From contig WFZN01000056.1 of the NCBI GenBank assembly GCA_015489555.1, positions 1 to 19,804 on the forward strand: 19,804 bases of DNA, read 5' to 3'. This document shows, piece by piece, positions 14,225 to 19,804 of the stretch; position 1 is the stretch's first letter, and every line of letters starts with the position of its first letter. A program made the translations under genes and the position numbers. The stretch is from Candidatus Dojkabacteria bacterium (GTDB lineage: Bacteria > Patescibacteriota > Dojkabacteria > GCA-002793355). The notes under the pieces are model-generated. The model searched no databases and had not been told where the DNA came from. It saw only the letters and a list, made by a program, of their open reading frames with translations.

Positions 14225-15931
14225 CTATTCGGGTAAGTTTCTTTTTATAATGCGTTGCAACCAGATTATCAGTATTATGATCGTAAACAAGGCGAGCATA
14301 CCGATGGAAACCAGTCGGTAGTTGTTTAGTATCTGTGTGTACGTGTTGTATAGTAGGGTTTGGGGGGAGCGGGGCGCTTCGCGCCCCGCTCCCCCACCAG
14401 AGTAACTATTTGCGGCGGCTTTTTCTAACTTTGTAATCTCCACAAATTGCTTGGCGTCAAAGTTTGTAAGTGCTTTAATCGTATACTTAGCATCTACATT
14501 ATCGCAGCTGTTAAGTATACCCTCACAACGTAGGTGGATGAAGTTTTCGCTATTACCAAGGAAAAGATATGCAAAAGGTATCGCAATAACATTGCTTATT
14601 TCCTCATGTAGAGTTGGATCAACGGGAACCCATCCCACTTTGGGAAAATATACTTCAATCCATTGATGTCCGAACTCACCTGATACAGAAGATGCCAAAG
14701 TGGATGGTAGCAGCAGATACCCATAGGCAAACCTTACAGGAATCTTATTTGCAAGCAACAAAGCGGCAGTTAATCGTGAGTACTCCATACATACTCCTTT
14801 GCGCGTTTGAAATATCTGTGTTATAGAGTACGCCTCTCGGGGAGTTTTAACAAAGTGTTCGTCATAGTCCAAAAAGTCTCTTACAAAGTTTAGGGTATTT
14901 ATAACCGTTTGATATATGGTATTGGCACGCAGTTTTGTAGCAGCTTGTGTCACCTGCGGAGTAATAAGGTGGTCGTTTCCCTTAAGCGATATGGCATATA
15001 CCCCCGGGGGTATATCGTTTGTTGTGCCCTTTGTTAGGTCTTGCGTTGGATTTGAGTATGGTGCGGGCAGGTTATGGGTGATAACAAAATCGATATTTTG
15101 GGGTAGGGGGGCTTTAAGTTGTAAGTAACGAGTTTTTGGGGTAAGCGTTTTAATTTTAGGGTTAGTTAAGTCGTCCAATAAGGCTTTTCTTAAAAATACT
15201 TTTTGGTTGTATTCAGGTATATCGTATGGGATATTTATATATACCCGCCGTGTCCGATCTAACACGGATCTGTTTGGCGCCTTAAGGTTTATAGATAATT
15301 TGTGAATTTGGCTGTTTCCTACCAACGCGAATAACCCGTAGTCCTGTAATTGCGTGTAAGTTGTGGTTATTTTATAGTAGTTTTTTTGGTTATCTACTGC
15401 AAAATCCTTGGGGGAGAGTATGTGTAATTTGCCTAGCGAAGAAGGGGCCTTTATAGCAACAGAATAATTGTCATAAGTTGTTAGTTGGTATCTACCAAGG
15501 TTTGTAGTCTTGCTGTGTGCATAGTTGTTTATTTTGGGATATGTTAAAAGATAGATGTTTCCGTACTGATTACTTGAAAATAATGTGTAGCTAATCAAGA
15601 TCTGGGCCTCTTGTCCATTGCTTATTGGAGTTAAGAAGTTTATTTTAGTATTTACGCAAAAGTTGTTTATGATATCTGTTTTGTAGTTTACGTTATGGGT
15701 TGGGGAGGTGACAGATATTGACTCCTGCAACCTTTTTAACAGGGTTTGGCGCTTAGTAATATTGGTGGGGAACTCTATATAAGGATCACATACCATAATA
15801 TTATCTTTAAGGGTTATAGTAATATGTTTTTTGGGGGTTTTAAGTTGGTAGGTTCTTGTTATGCTGCCTTTGATATTCTGTGTATGTACAAGTATGGTCT
15901 CAGTGGTGTTTTTGTATAGTTTGATTTGCAT
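14225..15931 (-). CDS. Membrane-anchored transglutaminase-like protein
   Basis: This 568-residue protein has a large N-terminal region (1-330) of no recognised family, rich in beta-type sequence, then a transglutaminase-like papain-fold core (about 340-450) with an intact triad: Cys381 in RKGVCMEYSRL, His422 in EFGHQWIEVY and Asp438 in WVPVDPT. A Gly-rich linker (about 511-525) follows, made largely by a GC-rich hairpin inserted in frame, then one membrane helix (about 539-558) and a basic tail. Bacterial members act as cysteine peptidases or amide-forming enzymes, often on the cell surface. There is no recognisable N-terminal signal peptide, although the basic C-terminal tail favours an outside location of the enzyme. 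An in-frame TAA two codons before the ATG excludes a longer start. A TACAAT box lies seven bases upstream. It is divergent from dnaA. Confidence 0.82.
   Translation of the reverse strand: MQIKLYKNTTETILVHTQNIKGSITRTYQLKTPKKHITITLKDNIMVCDPYIEFPTNITKRQTLLKRLQESISVTSPTHNVNYKTDIINNFCVNTKINFLTPISNGQEAQILISYTLFSSNQYGNIYLLTYPKINNYAHSKTTNLGRYQLTTYDNYSVAIKAPSSLGKLHILSPKDFAVDNQKNYYKITTTYTQLQDYGLFALVGNSQIHKLSINLKAPNRSVLDRTRRVYINIPYDIPEYNQKVFLRKALLDDLTNPKIKTLTPKTRYLQLKAPLPQNIDFVITHNLPAPYSNPTQDLTKGTTNDIPPGVYAISLKGNDHLITPQVTQAATKLRANTIYQTVINTLNFVRDFLDYDEHFVKTPREAYSITQIFQTRKGVCMEYSRLTAALLLANKIPVRFAYGYLLLPSTLASSVSGEFGHQWIEVYFPKVGWVPVDPTLHEEISNVIAIPFAYLFLGNSENFIHLRCEGILNSCDNVDAKYTIKALTNFDAKQFVEITKLEKAAANSYSGGGAGREAPRSPQTLLYNTYTQILNNYRLVSIGMLALFTIIILIIWLQRIIKRNLPE
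14363..14395. repeat. Perfect GC-rich hairpin inside the transglutaminase gene (15-bp stem)
   Basis: GGGGGAGCGGGGCGC (14363-14377) is exactly complementary to 14381-14395, with loop TTC. It is in frame and encodes the Gly/Ala/Arg/Pro linker between the enzymatic region and the membrane helix, a tolerant position. It has the same loop as hairpin 1 at 909-939. Confidence 0.85.
14996..15015. repeat. Perfect 20-bp palindrome inside the transglutaminase gene
   Basis: The sequence is ATATACCCCC followed by its exact reverse complement. On the minus strand it is read as Ile-Pro-Pro-Gly-Val-Tyr. It is the longest member of the ATACCCC palindrome family. Confidence 0.7.
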
Positions 15932-15938
15932 CTTTTAA

Positions 15939-15944
15939 ATTGTA
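15939..15944 (-). promoter_or_regulatory. -10 box of the transglutaminase gene, leaderless arrangement
   Basis: TACAAT on the minus strand, seven bases before the ATG at 15931. Confidence 0.48.
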
Positions 15945-16077
15945 CCGTAGGGCGCTAGCTAGTGTGTGTTTTTAAGGCATATTTTGATATTCCATTTAGC
16001 AAGGCGATGCGGGTATAGCGTAAATAGAGATGGTTTTAGCGTGGAGAAAATCATGCATCATAGGTAATTTCTATGTG

Positions 16078-16096
16078 TGTGGATAGTATATCCACA
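16078..16096. promoter_or_regulatory. Inverted pair of DnaA-box-like sequences over the dnaA promoter
   Basis: TGTGGATA-GTA-TATCCACA is a perfect inverted repeat. Each half matches the DnaA box TTATCCACA (or its complement) at eight of nine positions. It covers the region where the -35 of the dnaA promoter would lie (the -10 is at 16105-16110), so bound DnaA should block its own transcription. It could also be part of an origin, but I see no box cluster or AT-rich unwinding element around it. Confidence 0.6.
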
Positions 16097-16104
16097 GGTG
16101 TAAG

Positions 16105-16110
16105 TATAAT
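16105..16110 (+). promoter_or_regulatory. -10 box of dnaA, leaderless arrangement
   Basis: Perfect TATAAT five bases before the dnaA ATG. Confidence 0.52.
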
Positions 16111-16115
16111 ATGCT

Positions 16116-17507
16116 ATGTCGGGAGTTTCCAAAAAGGAGCTTAAGGTTATATGGAACATGATAACAACTGCCCTAAAAAAACAGTTAAAGCCGGAGCAAT
16201 ATAATGCTTGGATAAAATACAGTACCCTTTTGAAAGAATTTGATTCCCAGAAAAAATGTGTGTTGGCTGTAAATAATCTTGTTACGTATAATTGGGTAAA
16301 AGAATACGCAGTAAAACTGATTTCAGACATAATATATGAGGTTTTTGGAAGCAGAGTAAAAATCACTGTAGTTGTCGATCCAAAACTGTTTGCAAAGCGC
16401 AATAAGCCTGTAGTAAAGGATGATCTAAAGGGTACCATTCTTGACCCTGAGCTTATATATAAAAATAAACTTGCAAAGGCAATAAGTGACGCTAACCTTA
16501 AGGCAGAGTTTACTTTTGACAGCTTTATTGTTGGGCCAAGTAACCAGCTTGCGTATGCAGCTAGTAAAACTGTAGCAGAAAATCCTGGCAAGAATTATAA
16601 TCCTCTTTTTATATATGGAAACGCCGGAACGGGTAAAACTCACCTGTTACACGCAATCGGTCGGCATTTGTTAGAACAAGATTTAAACAAAAAAGTAAAG
16701 TATGTGACAAGCGAGCAATTTTTAAACGAGCTAATTTCTGCAATTAGAAAAAAAGATACGGTAACATTTAGGCAAAGATACAGGTCTATTGACCTTTTAT
16801 TGGTAGATGATATTCAATTTATTTCCAGATGGGAAGCCACACAAGACGAACTTTTTCACACATTTAATGAGTTGCACTTAAGGGGAGGGCAAGTAGTTTT
16901 TGCATCAGACAGACCTCCTCATGAGATACAAAACATTGCAGATAGATTACGTTCAAGATTCGAAGGGGGGATGATAGTAGACATCCAACCACCAGATTTG
17001 GAGACCAGAATTGCAATCCTGCAACATTTAAATAAAGATAGCCCTATAAAACTTGAGCAAGATATTTTAGAAACCATAGCCTTGTTTGTTTCAGATAATG
17101 TAAGAAGCCTAATAGGAGCGTACAAGCGTATTACAAGTTACTGCAGGCTTACTAATCAAAAAATAGACAGAGCACAGGCTGAGGTAATTTTAGGCATGAA
17201 CTTTGCGGGTAAAGGGCTAAAAACGCTAACCCCTGAAAGAGTTATTGAAGAGGTAGCAAAAGCGTTTCATATAACTAAAGAGGATATTCTTAGTAAAAGG
17301 CGTCACAATTTTTTAGTTATACCCAGACAGCTTAGTATGTACCTAATTCGCACAATGTTAAAATATTCACTTGTAGAGACTGCTCAATTTTTAGGCCGTA
17401 AAGACCATACCACAGTTTTACATGCTATAAAAAAGATTGAGTCGTTACTAGACAAAGACGAGTCATTGCGTAAAAAATTGGTACTTATAAAATCGCGGTT
17501 GGGGTGA
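16116..17507 (+). CDS. dnaA: Chromosomal replication initiator DnaA
   Basis: This protein binds DnaA boxes at the origin, opens the duplex and loads the helicase. It has 463 residues, normal length. Domain I is at about 1-90 (WNMITTALKKQLKPEQYNAWI), followed by a short linker. The AAA+ domain begins around 131 with FTFDSFIVGPSNQLAYAA. Walker A GNAGTGKT is at 168-175 and Walker B LLLVDDIQF at 227-235; RLRSRFEGG is near 278. The DNA-binding domain IV covers about 370-463, with RQLSMYLIRTML and the signature RKDHTTVLHAIKKI. The stop is TGA. Promoter and inverted DnaA boxes lie directly upstream. The usual neighbours dnaN, rpmH and recF are not here; the next genes encode a secreted protein and FtsH. 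Confidence 0.97.
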   Translation: MSGVSKKELKVIWNMITTALKKQLKPEQYNAWIKYSTLLKEFDSQKKCVLAVNNLVTYNWVKEYAVKLISDIIYEVFGSRVKITVVVDPKLFAKRNKPVVKDDLKGTILDPELIYKNKLAKAISDANLKAEFTFDSFIVGPSNQLAYAASKTVAENPGKNYNPLFIYGNAGTGKTHLLHAIGRHLLEQDLNKKVKYVTSEQFLNELISAIRKKDTVTFRQRYRSIDLLLVDDIQFISRWEATQDELFHTFNELHLRGGQVVFASDRPPHEIQNIADRLRSRFEGGMIVDIQPPDLETRIAILQHLNKDSPIKLEQDILETIALFVSDNVRSLIGAYKRITSYCRLTNQKIDRAQAEVILGMNFAGKGLKTLTPERVIEEVAKAFHITKEDILSKRRHNFLVIPRQLSMYLIRTMLKYSLVETAQFLGRKDHTTVLHAIKKIESLLDKDESLRKKLVLIKSRLG

Positions 17508-17577
17508 GATATAGAGATGGAAGAAGGTAATAACTTAGTGGGGGGCTGGTAGGCATAAAGGTTCCTTAGTCCTATGG

Positions 17578-17583
17578 TATATT
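17578..17583 (+). promoter_or_regulatory. -10 box of the cysteine-rich secreted protein gene, leaderless arrangement
   Basis: TATATT six bases before the ATG at 17590. The match is weaker than at dnaA, but the spacing is the same. Confidence 0.4.
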
Positions 17584-17589
17584 CCCTAT

Positions 17590-18444
17590 ATGGCAGTTGT
17601 TTATAAAAGACGTTGGGGATCTGTTATTACAATATTTTTGGCGATTGTTGGTATTTTGGTGTTTTTAAACAGAGCATTATTGTTGCGTCGTGTGTCACAA
17701 ATACAACAAGGTATGGTAATGGGAGCTATAGATTATGGGGTTCCTGTTAAGATTAGTGATTTTTATGTAGTGTCTAAGCGTTGTGTGGGAGATACCTTTA
17801 GAGCGTCTTTTTATTTGCGGGTTGAGGGGGGATATCCAGATGTCCCAGGCAAAGAAATCGGGGAGTACACCTTAAGTTTAAAGGTAGAGCCCGTGTCTTA
17901 TCTTAATTTGTTTGTATTGCCAGAGGATATGTATATTTCATCCAACAACAAAATTTCGGCGGTTGAGAATATAAAAGCGGGAGGAGTTAATGTTTACACT
18001 TTTTTTGTGGAGGTACCACCAGAATATGGACAAGGTATTAGACTAAATATTACAGCCAGGCTTACTGCTAATGAGAATATTATATATTCTGGAAATAGAT
18101 ACAAACATCTTTCAGTATACATAAAAAAATGCAAAGAGCCGTCGCCTGTTAATGGTGAGGTACCAACTATTAGCGGGTCTCAAGCAGATACAAAGGTAGA
18201 CACAAATATTACTAGTGAAGAAAAAAAGGTTGTAATTTTGGGGGACAAATCAGACAACAGCGTAGTGATAGGGCAATTAAACCAAGTAAAGGTTTGTGGT
18301 TGTTATAACCTGCGTCCTGCTTTTTATTGTCAACAATTTAACGATATAGACGCAGAGATAAGATGTAGTACATTTTGTAAGTCACGCCAGTTTGAGTACG
18401 GAGAACCTTTAACCTGTAAAGACTTAGAAATTATTTGGAAGTAA
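17590..18444 (+). CDS. Secreted or membrane-anchored protein with a cysteine-rich C-terminus
   Basis: I do not recognise the family. The 284-residue protein has a basic N-terminus (YKRRWG), one membrane helix (about 11-27) and an extracellular region that looks beta-sandwich-like (about 45-180). A low-complexity, Ser/Thr/Asp/Lys-rich linker (about 183-222) follows. A compact C-terminal module has six cysteines at 236, 238, 247, 259, 263 and 276, beginning CGCYN; this spacing suggests disulfides or metal binding outside the cell. Another Cys is at 65, and one at 181 just before the linker. It lies between dnaA and ftsH on the same strand with its own apparent promoter. A role in the cell envelope is all I can infer. 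Confidence 0.65.
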   Translation: MAVVYKRRWGSVITIFLAIVGILVFLNRALLLRRVSQIQQGMVMGAIDYGVPVKISDFYVVSKRCVGDTFRASFYLRVEGGYPDVPGKEIGEYTLSLKVEPVSYLNLFVLPEDMYISSNNKISAVENIKAGGVNVYTFFVEVPPEYGQGIRLNITARLTANENIIYSGNRYKHLSVYIKKCKEPSPVNGEVPTISGSQADTKVDTNITSEEKKVVILGDKSDNSVVIGQLNQVKVCGCYNLRPAFYCQQFNDIDAEIRCSTFCKSRQFEYGEPLTCKDLEIIWK

Positions 18445-18446
18445 AG

Positions 18447-18452
18447 TATAAT
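18447..18452 (+). promoter_or_regulatory. -10 box of ftsH, leaderless arrangement
   Basis: Perfect TATAAT seven bases before the ATG at 18460. It begins directly after the stop of the preceding gene. Confidence 0.5.
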
Positions 18453-18459
18453 CACCAGT

Positions 18460-19804
18460 ATGACCACTGTTAACAAAAAGATTGATCCAAAGGCAATTAT
18501 TGTAAAAAAGGTGATCACTCCAAAAACATTAATAAAGTGGATATCTTTGGTGGCGGTAAGTATACTAGTAGTTTTTGTATATTCTTATGTAACTTCGCCT
18601 AAACCAGCTTCTTTAACAGAAGTTGTTGATGTGGTTGCTAAAAAACAAGCTAAAAAAGTTATTGTCTCTGATACAAAGGTGGAAGTTATTACCTCTGACA
18701 ACAAAAGACTATTTGCACCAATTGAGCAACAGGGTTCATTTTTAGAGCTTTTACAGCGGGAGGGTATAAAGATCTCGGATCTAAAGGAAAATAACGTTGA
18801 GGTAGAGGTCAAACCTGGGGGGACCCATATTCTAGATATTCTTAACTTTTTAGCCAATGTAATATTTTTGACACTAATAGGGTATTCAGTACTTAAGTTT
18901 GTATCTTTTTTACGTCAGCAGGGAAGAGGGATGGGAGGGTTGTCAATGTTTGGCAGGTCTCCTGCAAAATTGATTTTGGGTAAAAGACCAGATACCACTT
19001 TTAAAGACGTAGCCGGAATGTACGAGATTAAAGAAGAGATAAAAACTGTTGTAGATTTTCTGAAAAACCCTAAAAAATATACAAAAATGGGAGCAAGAAT
19101 CCCAAAAGGAATATTATTAGAGGGCCCACCTGGTACGGGGAAAACCCTAATTGCACGTGCTGTTGCCGGCGAAGCAGGAGTTCCATTTTTTTACACATCT
19201 GGGGCAGAGTTTGAAGAGATGTTAGTAGGGGCAGGAGCCGCCCGTGTAAGAGACCTTTTTAGAAAAGCGCGAGCCCTACAACCTTGTATTATCTTCATTG
19301 ACGAGATTGACGCTGTAGCCAAAAAACGCGGAATTGACTTTAGAAGTACCTATTCTGAGCAAACTTTAAACCAGATTTTAGCAGAAATGGACGGGTTAGA
19401 GAAAAACGAGGCAGTAATAGTAATGGCAGCAACCAACAGAGCCGATGTACTTGATCCAGCTATTATGCGTCCTGGAAGATTTGACTGGCGTATAAAGTTT
19501 AACTTACCTGACTATAAAGAAAGGTTAGAGATTTTAAAATATCACTCGCGTAATAAACCATTGTCAGAAGATGTGGATCTTGAACAGATAGCAAAAATAA
19601 CCGTGGGTTTCTCTGGCGCAGAGTTAGAGTCAACTTTAAATGAAGCTGCAATCCTGGCTGTAAGAGCAGGCCGAGACAAAATCTTACAAGAAGACATGTT
19701 AGAAGGAATGTACAAGGTAACAAGCGGACCACGGCGTAAAACAATGGTTATGACAAAAGAAGATCTATTGGCTACTGCGTATCATGAGGCCGGGCATGCT
19801 ATAG
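18460..19804 (+). CDS. ftsH: ATP-dependent zinc metalloprotease FtsH, 3' end cut by the window
   Basis: This is a membrane-bound AAA+ protease that degrades unassembled membrane proteins and regulatory proteins. I translated it from the ATG at 18460; 448 residues are visible. Membrane helix 1 is at about 25-45, an extracytoplasmic domain at about 47-122, and helix 2 at about 124-147. The AAA+ domain begins with TTFKDVAGM (179-187). Walker A GPPGTGKT is at 222-229, Walker B IIFIDEID at 277-284, and the second region of homology with MRPGRFDWR near 336-344. The window ends just after the zinc motif HEAGH (442-446). The pore loop reads MLVGAGAAR where most FtsH have MFVGVGAxR, so the aromatic substrate-gripping residue appears to be Leu255. 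This needs checking against close relatives. Confidence 0.96.
   Translation, partial: MTTVNKKIDPKAIIVKKVITPKTLIKWISLVAVSILVVFVYSYVTSPKPASLTEVVDVVAKKQAKKVIVSDTKVEVITSDNKRLFAPIEQQGSFLELLQREGIKISDLKENNVEVEVKPGGTHILDILNFLANVIFLTLIGYSVLKFVSFLRQQGRGMGGLSMFGRSPAKLILGKRPDTTFKDVAGMYEIKEEIKTVVDFLKNPKKYTKMGARIPKGILLEGPPGTGKTLIARAVAGEAGVPFFYTSGAEFEEMLVGAGAARVRDLFRKARALQPCIIFIDEIDAVAKKRGIDFRSTYSEQTLNQILAEMDGLEKNEAVIVMAATNRADVLDPAIMRPGRFDWRIKFNLPDYKERLEILKYHSRNKPLSEDVDLEQIAKITVGFSGAELESTLNEAAILAVRAGRDKILQEDMLEGMYKVTSGPRRKTMVMTKEDLLATAYHEAGHAI

Noticed and set aside
1..19804. CRISPR arrays, insertion sequences and prophage modules
   Set aside because: No regularly spaced repeats, transposase genes or phage structural genes are visible. 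The only recombinase is Xer-like and has no flanking element.

Overview
The window looks like part of the chromosome of a small, AT-rich bacterium. My best guess is Patescibacteria/CPR. The reasons are an adenosylcobalamin-type ribonucleotide reductase, a minimal ComEC, a very divergent ribosomal protein L27, a tRNA without an encoded CCA end, start codons without clear Shine-Dalgarno sequences, and promoter -10 boxes placed almost directly against start codons. TGA is used as a normal stop. The lineage is an inference, not something the sequence proves.

Left part (1-6521): an incomplete endonuclease IV gene (minus strand); a 133-base tract with no C; two tandem GC-rich hairpins; a comEC-like gene; a gene for an unknown HExxH metalloprotease-like protein split in two frames at a run of nine Gs; and a long secreted, membrane-anchored surface protein. 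Centre (6522-8802): a 7TM protein of the 'inactive transglutaminase/7TM' family overlapping a fused ATP-grasp ligase plus retropepsin-like protease. This is a compact form of a three-part system that is usually encoded as separate genes. It is followed by rpmA (L27), a tRNA-Met and a Xer-like tyrosine recombinase that lacks several catalytic residues, all on the minus strand.

Right part (10726-19804): a structured intergenic region, nrdJ, a membrane-anchored transglutaminase (minus strand), then dnaA, a cysteine-rich secreted protein and ftsH (running off the end), all on the plus strand. dnaA carries an inverted pair of DnaA-box-like sequences over its promoter, which suggests autoregulation.

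Three features run through the whole window. First, long perfect GC-rich hairpins occur both between genes and in frame inside genes. Second, a short ATACCCC/GGGGTAT palindrome recurs in three different coding sequences. Third, TATAAT-like boxes lie 5-7 bases before the start codon at six genes, which points to leaderless transcripts. The most system-like finding is the surface protein / 7TM / ATP-grasp-retropepsin cluster; a secreted transglutaminase is encoded elsewhere in the window.
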